6,511 nucleotides of DNA from positions 1 through 6,511 of the forward strand of contig JALVPS010000095.1 in assembly GCA_027031685.1 (NCBI GenBank), in the 5' to 3' direction. Shown here in pieces: positions 1 through 5,182 of the stretch. Under the pieces are notes generated by a model. The model was not told the origin of the DNA and made no database searches. It was given only the letters and a program-made list of their open reading frames with translations. Both the position numbers and the translations under genes were made by a program. Each line of letters starts with the position of its first letter. The stretch's first letter is position 1. The stretch comes from Gammaproteobacteria bacterium. GTDB lineage: Bacteria; Pseudomonadota; Gammaproteobacteria; UWMA-0217.

Positions 1-282
1 GACGTGCATGAGGTGATGACCCAGGGCACCAAGCCCGACTTCGAGGAGATGGAGCAGAACTACCACGAGGCGCTCAACCTGCGCGTGCGCGAGCTCATGT
101 CGGGCAACGTGGCCACCGTGGAGCCGGACATGCCCTGCCTGAAGGCCGCGTCCATGATGTGGCTGCGCAAGATCCGCCGCATTCCGGTCACCGAGAAGGA
201 CGGCACCCTGGTGGGCATCGTCAGCATCGGCGATGTGCACAAGGCCATCTTCCAGCGCCAGCTCATCAACCAGGTGAAGTAG
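1..282 (+). CDS. CBS-domain protein, C-terminal fragment
   Basis: This frame is open from the first base, so the gene starts outside the window; 93 codons are visible, ending in TAG. Residues about 29-84 of the fragment form one CBS domain: it opens with VRELMSGNVATVEPD, continues through a helix (LKAASMMWLRKIRRIPV) and closes with the typical strand-helix GTLVGIVSIGDVHKAI. The preceding residues (DVHEVMTQG) look like the tail of a first CBS domain, so the whole protein is probably a tandem CBS pair. Such pairs bind adenine nucleotides or similar ligands and regulate partners. Nothing visible shows which ligand or partner applies here. The gene converges with the phosphofructokinase gene and shares its terminator. 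The family call is firm; the function is unknown. Confidence 0.85.
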   Translation, partial: DVHEVMTQGTKPDFEEMEQNYHEALNLRVRELMSGNVATVEPDMPCLKAASMMWLRKIRRIPVTEKDGTLVGIVSIGDVHKAIFQRQLINQVK

Positions 283-327
283 GGCCGCGCGCCGTCTCCC
301 GGCGGCGCCCCCGCCTTTCCCTGCCGC

Positions 328-363
328 AAAAAAATGCCCCGGTCGAGCCGGGGCACTTTTTTT
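328..363. terminator. Bidirectional intrinsic terminator between the CBS gene and pfp
   Basis: Seven A (328-334), then an 8-bp perfect stem, TGCCCCGG (335-342) with CCGGGGCA (348-355), a TCGAG loop, one C and seven T (357-363). Read on either strand it is a GC-rich hairpin followed by a U tract. It lies 45 bases after the CBS stop on + and 20 bases after the pfp stop on -, so it can end both converging transcripts. Confidence 0.93.
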
Positions 364-383
364 GCCTGGACGCTGCCGGGGGG

Positions 384-1634
384 TCAGATCTCGAAGGCGG
401 GCAGCTTCTTCTCCACTGCCACGTTCTTCAGGGTCACGTACCTGGGCATGCCGTTCTCGAACGGCGGGTAGTCCTCGCCCTGGATGAGGGGATAGAGATA
501 CTCCTTGCAGGCGTCGGTGATGCCGAAGCCGTCTTCGGTGATGTACTCCATGGGCATCATCTTCTCCACGTTGGCCACCTCGGACAGCGGCGCCTCGCCG
601 ATGGACCACCTGTAGGGCGAGGAGGACTCGCGCACCACGGTGGGCATGATGGAGTTCTTGCCTTCCAGCGCCTTCTCCACGGCCGCCTTGCCCAGGGCGT
701 AGGCCTGCTCCACGTCGGCCGCCGAGGCCAGGTGGCGCGCGGCGCGCTGCAGGTAGTCGGCCACCGCCCAGTGGAACTTGTAGCCCAGGGCCTCCTTGAT
801 CATGTTGGCCACCACCGGGGCGGCGCCGCCCAGCTGGGCGTGGCCGAAGGCGTCGCGGGTGCCCTGCTCGGCCAGGAAACGGCCGTCCGGCCAGTGGCAG
901 CCCTCGGAGACCACCACGGTGCAGTAATCGAACTTCTCCACCTTGGCCTTGACCTCGGCCAGGAAGCGGTCCTTGTCGAACTCCACCTCTGGAAACAGGA
1001 TGACCACCGGGATGCCGTAGTCGGCGATCAGCCCGCCGGCGGCGGCGATCCAGCCGGCGTGGCGGCCCATGACCTCCAGCACGAAGATCTTGGTGGACGT
1101 CTTGGCCATGGAGCGCACGTCGAAGCTGGCCTCCAGGGCGGACACGGCGATGTACTTGGCCACCGAGCCGAAGCCGGGGCAGTTGTCGGTGATGGGCAGG
1201 TCGTTGTCCACGGTCTTGGGCACGTGGATGGCCTGCACGGGGAAGCCCATCTTCTCGGACAGCTGGGAGACCTTGTAGCAGGTGTCGGCCGAGTCGCCGC
1301 CGCCGTTGTAGAAGAAATAGCCGATGTCGTGGGCCTTGAAGACCTCGATCAGCCGCTCGTACTCGCGCTGGTTCTCTTCCAGGCTCTTGAGCTTGTAGCG
1401 GCAGGAGCCGAAGGCGCCGGAGGGGGTGTGGCGCAGGGCAGCGATGTCCTCGGCGGACTCCTGGCTGGTGTCGATGAGGTCCTCGGTCAGCGCGCCGATG
1501 ATGCCGTTGCGGCCGGCATAGACGGTGCCGATCTTGTCCGGGTGCTGGCGGGCGGTCTCGATGACGCCGCAGGCCGAGGCGTTGATGACGGCGGTCACGC
1601 CGCCCGACTGGGCATAGAAGGCGTTTTTCGGCAT
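384..1634 (-). CDS. pfp: Pyrophosphate-type 6-phosphofructokinase
   Basis: A 416-residue cytoplasmic enzyme interconverting fructose 6-phosphate and fructose 1,6-bisphosphate, with PPi as the likely phosphoryl donor. Family motifs are in order: the N-terminal glycine loop (SGG, 10-12), GGGDS (111-115), the catalytic loop PKTVDND (139-145, with Asp143 the expected base) and the substrate loop MGRHAGW (189-195). Two positions set donor choice in this family: the ones that are Gly104 and Gly124 in E. coli ATP-PfkA are here Asp114 and Lys140, the PPi-type pair. The reaction is then reversible and can release PPi in the gluconeogenic/Calvin direction. The ATG at 1634 has GGAGG at 1645-1649, 10 bases upstream. 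The gene lies 78 bases downstream of sat on the same strand and is probably co-transcribed with it. Some relatives also use sedoheptulose phosphates; the sequence does not settle this. An ATP-dependent enzyme is unlikely given Asp114 and Lys140. Confidence 0.9.
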   Translation of the reverse strand: MPKNAFYAQSGGVTAVINASACGVIETARQHPDKIGTVYAGRNGIIGALTEDLIDTSQESAEDIAALRHTPSGAFGSCRYKLKSLEENQREYERLIEVFKAHDIGYFFYNGGGDSADTCYKVSQLSEKMGFPVQAIHVPKTVDNDLPITDNCPGFGSVAKYIAVSALEASFDVRSMAKTSTKIFVLEVMGRHAGWIAAAGGLIADYGIPVVILFPEVEFDKDRFLAEVKAKVEKFDYCTVVVSEGCHWPDGRFLAEQGTRDAFGHAQLGGAAPVVANMIKEALGYKFHWAVADYLQRAARHLASAADVEQAYALGKAAVEKALEGKNSIMPTVVRESSSPYRWSIGEAPLSEVANVEKMMPMEYITEDGFGITDACKEYLYPLIQGEDYPPFENGMPRYVTLKNVAVEKKLPAFEI

Positions 1635-1670
1635 GGGTTCGAATCCTCCGAATGATCTTGCATCAGAAAT

Positions 1671-1696
1671 GGCGGACGGGGCCGAAGGGCCCCGCC
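1671..1696 (-). promoter_or_regulatory. GC-rich hairpin in the sat-pfp intercistronic gap
   Basis: Read on the minus strand, GGCGGGGCC (1696-1688) pairs with 1683-1675 around a four-base CTTC loop, giving about nine pairs with one G-T wobble. It begins 16 bases after the sat stop and ends 21 bases before the pfp GGAGG site. The bases after it (CGCCATTTCT) hold only a weak T run, so it is a poor full terminator. It could partially attenuate transcription or protect the 3' end of the sat message. The structure is visible in the sequence; the role is inferred. Confidence 0.5.
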
Positions 1697-1712
1697 AGCA
1701 GGTGGTGTCGGA

Positions 1713-2900
1713 TTACTTGTTGAGGGACTGATAATAGTCCATCAGGATCTGGGCGACCTCCGGACGGGAGAACTCCGGCGGCGGGGCGATGCCCTGGGCC
1801 AGCATCTCGCGCACCTTGGTGCCGGACAGCAGCACGAAGTCTTCCTTGGTGTGGTCGGGCGCCTCGCGCATCATGACCACCTTCTTGAGTTTCTTGGAGT
1901 AGGCCGTGTGGTCGGCCTTGAAGATCTCGATCTGCAGCTCGCCCTCGGGGATGGTGTCGAAGATCTCCTGGGCCTCGAAGGCGCCGTAGTAGTCGCCCAC
2001 GCCGGCATGGTCGCGGCCGATGATGAACACGTCGGCGCCCATGTTCTGGCGGAAGATGGCGTGCAGCACGGCCTCGCGCGGGCCGGCGTAGAGCATGTCG
2101 AAGCCGTAGCCGGTGACCATCACCGAGTTGGGCGGGAAGTACAGCTCCACCATCTTGCGGATGGCGGCGTCGCGCACGGGGGCGGGGATGTCGCCCGGCT
2201 TGAGCTTGCCCAGCAGCATGTGGATGACCAGGCCGTCGGCGCCGGTGCGCTCCATGGCCATGTGGCACAGCTCCTCGTGGGCGCGGTGCATGGGGTTGCG
2301 GGTCTGGAAGGCGACCGTCTTCTTCCAGCCGCGCTCCTTGATCTCGTTGCGGATCTCCACCGCCGTGCGGAAGGTGTCCGGGAAGTCGGTGATGAAGTAG
2401 GAGAAGTTCAGCACCTGGATCGGGCCGGAGACCACGAAGTGGCCCTGGCTCAGGAAGGTGGCGACACCGGGGTGGGCGCTGTCCAGGGTGCCGAAGACCT
2501 TCTCGGCCATGTGCTCCATCTCTTCCGGCGTGGCCTCCTCGATGTCCTCGACGTCCATGACCGCCAGGATGGGGTTCTCCTCCACGTTGGGGTCGCGCAG
2601 GGCGATGCGCTTGTGGCTGCGGATGGCCGACACGTCCTGCATGAGGTTGAGGACCGGCGTTGGCCACAGCAGGCCGTCGGTGGTGTGCATGGTGTCCGCC
2701 ACGGACAGGGCGTCGGCCAGGTTCATGTAGCCGGTCAGGGGAGTGAAATAGCCACCGCCCAGCATGACGGCGTTGCCGGCAGCGGCGGAGGAGATCACCA
2801 CGGAGGGCAGGTTCTCCGCCTCGTGCATCAGTTCATCGTGCTGCTCGGGGTCATAGACGAAGAGCGGCTTGAGCTCGTCGGAGCCGTGGGGACTTTTCAT
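1713..2900 (-). CDS. sat: Sulfate adenylyltransferase (ATP sulfurylase), single-subunit type
   Basis: A 395-residue soluble enzyme catalysing ATP + sulfate = APS + PPi. It has the PUA-like N-terminal region (about 1-160) and a nucleotidyltransferase core. Motifs are VSGPIQVLN (157-165), the nucleotide-binding QTRNPMHRAH (199-208, with the paired histidines 205 and 208), GRDHAGVG (295-302) and SGTKVR (359-364). It ends near 395 with no APS-kinase domain. This single-chain form, rather than CysD/CysN, is the one used with AprAB by many sulfur oxidisers to make ATP from APS and PPi, and also by sulfate reducers. The direction cannot be read from the sequence. The frame stays open upstream to 3167, but the ATG at 2900 has a near-perfect GGAGGT six bases before it and the extra residues look non-coding. 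It is probably the first gene of a sat-pfp unit. Confidence 0.95.
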   Translation of the reverse strand: MKSPHGSDELKPLFVYDPEQHDELMHEAENLPSVVISSAAAGNAVMLGGGYFTPLTGYMNLADALSVADTMHTTDGLLWPTPVLNLMQDVSAIRSHKRIALRDPNVEENPILAVMDVEDIEEATPEEMEHMAEKVFGTLDSAHPGVATFLSQGHFVVSGPIQVLNFSYFITDFPDTFRTAVEIRNEIKERGWKKTVAFQTRNPMHRAHEELCHMAMERTGADGLVIHMLLGKLKPGDIPAPVRDAAIRKMVELYFPPNSVMVTGYGFDMLYAGPREAVLHAIFRQNMGADVFIIGRDHAGVGDYYGAFEAQEIFDTIPEGELQIEIFKADHTAYSKKLKKVVMMREAPDHTKEDFVLLSGTKVREMLAQGIAPPPEFSRPEVAQILMDYYQSLNK

Positions 2901-2906
2901 GGGTTG

Positions 2907-2912
2907 ACCTCC
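2907..2912 (-). promoter_or_regulatory. Strong ribosome binding site of sat
   Basis: On the minus strand GGAGGT stands six bases before the ATG at 2900. It decides this start over the 89 extra in-frame codons upstream. Confidence 0.85.
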
Positions 2913-3017
2913 ATCGTCAAAAGGGTCGTGAGAGACAAGGAATTCGCGGCGCACGGCCCGTCCGCGGTGCGGGGTCGGCCCATCGGCGGCGCGGTACGCC
3001 CTGGAAAAAACCGCGTG

Positions 3018-3046
3018 ATTGTGGCCGAATCTCCCCGCAATGACTA
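3018..3046 (-). promoter_or_regulatory. Candidate sigma70-type promoter for sat-pfp
   Basis: Read on the minus strand: TAGTCA (3046-3041, four of six to TTGACA), a 17-base spacer, then CACAAT (3023-3018, four of six to TATAAT). Transcription would start near 3011, leaving a leader of about 110 bases before sat. The match is modest, but the spacing is exact and it sits in the most AT-rich part of this gap. Confidence 0.35.
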
Positions 3047-3056
3047 AGAAAATGGG

Positions 3057-3072
3057 CTTATCTATGCATAAG
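3057..3072. repeat. Short inverted repeat, possible operator
   Basis: CTTAT (3057-3061) and ATAAG (3068-3072) are inverted around six bases; an overlapping palindrome TATGCATA lies at 3063-3070. The site is just upstream of the candidate sat -35 and about 35 bases upstream of the candidate -35 of the divergent gene. A bound regulator there could act on either gene. Only the symmetry is seen; function is a guess. Confidence 0.3.
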
Positions 3073-3086
3073 GGGTGCTGATTGGC

Positions 3087-3104
3087 GGGCGCTTGTGTGC
3101 GCCC
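3087..3104. repeat. Small GC hairpin upstream of the YkgJ-type gene
   Basis: GGGCGC (3087-3092) and GCGCCC (3099-3104) form a perfect 6-bp stem with a six-base loop. It is followed on + by CCTTT, which is not a convincing U tract. It lies just upstream of the candidate -35 at 3108, so it may not be transcribed with the gene at all. No role can be assigned. Confidence 0.3.
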
Positions 3105-3107
3105 CCT

Positions 3108-3136
3108 TTGCCTGCCGCCGGGGCCTCGTTCACAAT
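3108..3136 (+). promoter_or_regulatory. Candidate promoter of the YkgJ-type gene
   Basis: TTGCCT (3108-3113), a 17-base spacer and CACAAT (3131-3136) give four of six matches in each box. The predicted start near 3143 leaves a leader of about 27 bases before the GTG at 3170. This layout matches the better-defined promoter at 4806-4834. Confidence 0.4.
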
Positions 3137-3169
3137 GCCCCTCCACCCAACCTCTGCCGGGAGCCACCC

Positions 3170-4069
3170 GTGGATTTCGCCGACCTCGATGATGCCCTCC
3201 CGCACCGCAGCCCCATCCGGCCCGAACGGCTGGGGCCGGACAGCGAGATCCGCTTCGACTGCCATCCGGGCATGCCCTGCTTCAATGCCTGCTGCCGTCA
3301 TGGCGAGGTGGCCCTCACCCCCTACGATATCCTGCGCCTCAAGCGCCGCCTCGGCCTCACCGCCGGCGAGTTCGTGGCCCGCTACACGGTGCCCTTCGAG
3401 ATGGACCACCACGGCCTGCCCGGCCTGCGCCTGGCCGTGCGCGAAGGCGGCGCCTGCGTGTTCCTGCGCGAGGACGGCTGCGGCGTGTACGACGACCGGC
3501 CGGTGGCCTGTCGCTACTACGCCCTGGGCAGCCTGGCCCTGCGCCGCAAGGAATCGAGCACGGTGGAGGACGTCTATTTTCTGGTGCGCGAGCCGCACTG
3601 CCAGGGCCACGAGGCGCCGCGCCGCCTCACCGTGCGCCAGTACCGGCGCGAGCAGGGCATCGAGTCCTACGACGAGGCCAACCGGGCCTGGCGGGAGATC
3701 CTGCTCAAGAAGCGCTCTTCCGGGCCCACGGTGGGCAAGCCCTCCGAGCGCAGCCTGCAGCTGTTCGACATGTGTTCCTACGACATGGACCGCTTCGCCG
3801 CCTTCATCCAGAGCGACGGCTTCCGGCGCCTGTTCGCGCTGTCAGACGACGAGCTGGCGGCGCTGCTGGCGGACGAGGAGCGGCGGCTGGCCTTCGCCAT
3901 GCGCTTTCTCAAACAGGTGCTGTTCGGCGAGCGCAGCATCCCCCTGCGGCCCGGCGCGCGCGAGGCGCGCATCGCCGAACGACGCGCCGTGTGGCAGCAG
4001 CGCCGCGCGGCGGAGATCGCCCGCTGGCGCCTGGCGCAGGCCGCTCAGGGAGGGGAGGAAGGAGACTGA
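3170..4069 (+). CDS. YkgJ-type cysteine-cluster protein with long C-terminal extension
   Basis: A 299-residue soluble protein if started at the GTG at 3170. I chose this start because GGGAG (3159-3163) lies six bases before it and a candidate promoter sits just upstream; the frame is open farther back to a GTG at 3095, which has no visible ribosome site. Residues about 29-145 carry the cysteine pattern of the YkgJ family (zinc- or iron-chelating CxxxCxxCC proteins): Cys31, 37, 41 and 42 in CHPGMPCFNACCRHG, then Cys96, Cys104 and Cys114 in GCGVYDDRPVACRYY, and Cys144. Residues 150-299 add a mostly helical, charged extension with arginine-rich ends (RRAVWQQRRAAEIARWRLAQ). Short YkgJ proteins lack this part. 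Metal binding is the family expectation; the substrate or partner is unknown. It stands alone in its unit, divergent from sat and converging with the next gene 10 bases away. Confidence 0.8.
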   Translation: MDFADLDDALPHRSPIRPERLGPDSEIRFDCHPGMPCFNACCRHGEVALTPYDILRLKRRLGLTAGEFVARYTVPFEMDHHGLPGLRLAVREGGACVFLREDGCGVYDDRPVACRYYALGSLALRRKESSTVEDVYFLVREPHCQGHEAPRRLTVRQYRREQGIESYDEANRAWREILLKKRSSGPTVGKPSERSLQLFDMCSYDMDRFAAFIQSDGFRRLFALSDDELAALLADEERRLAFAMRFLKQVLFGERSIPLRPGAREARIAERRAVWQQRRAAEIARWRLAQAAQGGEEGD

Positions 4070-4079
4070 GGCGCCGCCC

Positions 4080-4772
4080 TCACTGGTCGGGCAACCGCGC
4101 GCGCAGGGCGTCGCGGTCGATCCACCACTGGCCGCCGGCGATGGCCTCCACCACCATGCCCAGGCGCTTGAGGAAGCGTTCCGGGTCGTTCAGCTCCAGG
4201 CGCGCCATCCAGGCGTCCAGCGCCTCCTGCGAGTCGACGTTGCCGTGCCGCTCCGCCACCCGCACCAGCATGTTGCGGGTGAGGAAGGTGAGGCTCTCGA
4301 ACTCGTGGTCGTCCGCCCGCACCCCGGCGATGTAGTGGGCGGCGGCCGCCGCCACCGCCGCGCCGTCGGCCTGCGGCGGGGTCTCCTCGATAATGTAGTT
4401 GAGCATGGTGACCGTGGTCTGCGGGTCGATGGGGTAGGTGACGGCCAGCCACACGCCATGCGCCAGGGCCACCAGGCAGGCCGGCTGCTCGGTGCGATAC
4501 ATCACCTCGCAGGCCTCCACCGCGTCCTGCCAGGCCTCGTGCGCCACGAACACGTCGAAAGCGGCGCGGGCCAGGTTCCAGGCCGCCTCCTGCCGGCCCA
4601 GGCCGCTCTGCGCCTCGGCGATGTCCAGATCCACGCGGGCCTGCTCCACGGGCGGGGCGTCGGCCGGCAGGGTGGTGCGGTGGGCCTCGGCGTCCCGCAG
4701 CGCCTGCTCGAAGGCGGCGCGCTCGTCGAGGGCGGTGGGCTCGAAGACGAAGGGACCGTCGTTGCCGGGCAT
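4080..4772 (-). CDS. Uncharacterised 230-residue helical protein
   Basis: I do not recognise a named family. The 230-residue product is acidic, has no signal peptide or membrane segment, and is predicted helical nearly throughout. Residues about 43-100 (from PVEQARVDLDIAEAQ to AVEACEVMYRTEQP) have the spacing and alanine/aromatic pattern of TPR-like helical hairpins. Residues 138-175 form another alanine-rich helix pair, and the C-terminal end (GQWWIDRDALRARLPDQ) looks like a distinct cap. A scaffold or binding role is plausible but unproven. The ATG at 4772 has AGGA seven bases upstream and a well-placed promoter (4806-4834). The frame runs back to 4886, but that would place the promoter inside the gene, so the shorter form is preferred. 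It converges with the YkgJ-type gene and is transcribed away from the gene at 4921. Confidence 0.8.
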   Translation of the reverse strand: MPGNDGPFVFEPTALDERAAFEQALRDAEAHRTTLPADAPPVEQARVDLDIAEAQSGLGRQEAAWNLARAAFDVFVAHEAWQDAVEACEVMYRTEQPACLVALAHGVWLAVTYPIDPQTTVTMLNYIIEETPPQADGAAVAAAAAHYIAGVRADDHEFESLTFLTRNMLVRVAERHGNVDSQEALDAWMARLELNDPERFLKRLGMVVEAIAGGQWWIDRDALRARLPDQ

Positions 4773-4779
4773 GGGACAT

Positions 4780-4783
4780 TCCT
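4780..4783 (-). promoter_or_regulatory. Ribosome binding site of the 230-residue protein gene
   Basis: AGGA on the minus strand, seven bases before the ATG at 4772. Together with the promoter just upstream it fixes this start against the longer open frame. Confidence 0.6.
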
Positions 4784-4805
4784 GGGGCGATGGGAGACGG
4801 CCCGC

Positions 4806-4834
4806 ATTGTAGGGGGCGCCGGGGCGCGGGGCAA
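4806..4834 (-). promoter_or_regulatory. Sigma70-type promoter of the 230-residue protein gene
   Basis: Read on the minus strand: TTGCCC (4834-4829), a 17-base GC-only spacer, then TACAAT (4811-4806), which is five of six to the -10 consensus. The expected start near 4799 gives a leader of about 27 bases. This is the best-looking promoter in the window. Confidence 0.6.
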
Positions 4835-4878
4835 AAACCGCAGCGGAGGTGATGGCGTGGTCCGCCCCGCGGCGCAGG

Positions 4879-4887
4879 TGGTACATT
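4879..4887 (+). promoter_or_regulatory. Candidate extended -10 promoter of the 4921-5632 gene pair
   Basis: TGG (4879-4881) followed by TACATT (4882-4887) fits an extended -10 element. No good -35 lies at 17-18 bases upstream (the best is TGGTCC at 4858-4863). A start near 4894 would leave about 27 bases to the ATG at 4921. Confidence 0.4.
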
Positions 4888-4920
4888 CATCCCCATTCCC
4901 CGAATGCGAGAGAGACCGCC

Positions 4921-5166
4921 ATGCCCTATTACGTTTTCAAGATTTCCCCCGGTCCCACCGACCTGGTCAAGAACCTGGAGCAGCTGGCCGTCTTCGACAC
5001 CTTCCGCGAGGCCAAGCAGTTCGCGCGCGACAAGCGCGTGGCGCTGGGCATCACCTACGAGAGCGAGGTAGAGATCAAGATGATCCTGGCCGAGAATCCC
5101 CTGGAGGCGGAGGAGAAGCTGCAGGAGAAGCGCGAGCGCCCCATCCTCCAGGAGTGGGAGAAGTAG
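4921..5166 (+). CDS. Small conserved-looking hypothetical protein, 81 residues
   Basis: An 81-residue soluble protein with no known name that I can give. It begins MPYYVFKISPGP, a beta-strand-like opening. It continues with LVKNLEQLAVFDTFREAKQF and a basic helix (ARDKRVALG), then VEIKMILAENPLEAEEKLQEK and a charged tail. The alternation suggests a compact alpha/beta fold. The phrase IKMILAENPLEAEEKL resembles small uncharacterised proteobacterial proteins I have seen, but this is recollection and not a search. The frame is open back to an ATG at 4849. The ATG at 4921 is preferred because of the purine-rich GAGAGA (4908-4913) seven bases upstream and the candidate promoter lying inside the longer form. 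It is followed 16 bases later by the 149-residue gene, so the two are probably one operon. Confidence 0.8.
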   Translation: MPYYVFKISPGPTDLVKNLEQLAVFDTFREAKQFARDKRVALGITYESEVEIKMILAENPLEAEEKLQEKRERPILQEWEK

Positions 5167-5182
5167 GCCGCCCGTCACCGGC

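Noticed and set aside
159..1655. Long + strand open frame of 498 codons antisense to pfp
   Set aside because: Its translation is a His/Gly/Val/Leu/Ala-rich string with no motif, the usual mirror of a GC-rich gene; the opposite strand encodes an unmistakable phosphofructokinase.
1851..3047. Long + strand open frame of 398 codons antisense to sat
   Set aside because: Low-complexity His/Val/Gly/Asp composition and no ribosome site; sat on the other strand explains the openness.
2901..3167. N-terminal extension of sat by 89 codons
   Set aside because: The extra residues do not resemble an ATP sulfurylase N terminus, and the ATG at 2900 has a near-perfect GGAGGT at six bases.
4773..4886. Longer start for the 230-residue protein
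   Set aside because: The added 38 residues would contain the best promoter of the window, and the ATG at 4772 has its own ribosome site.
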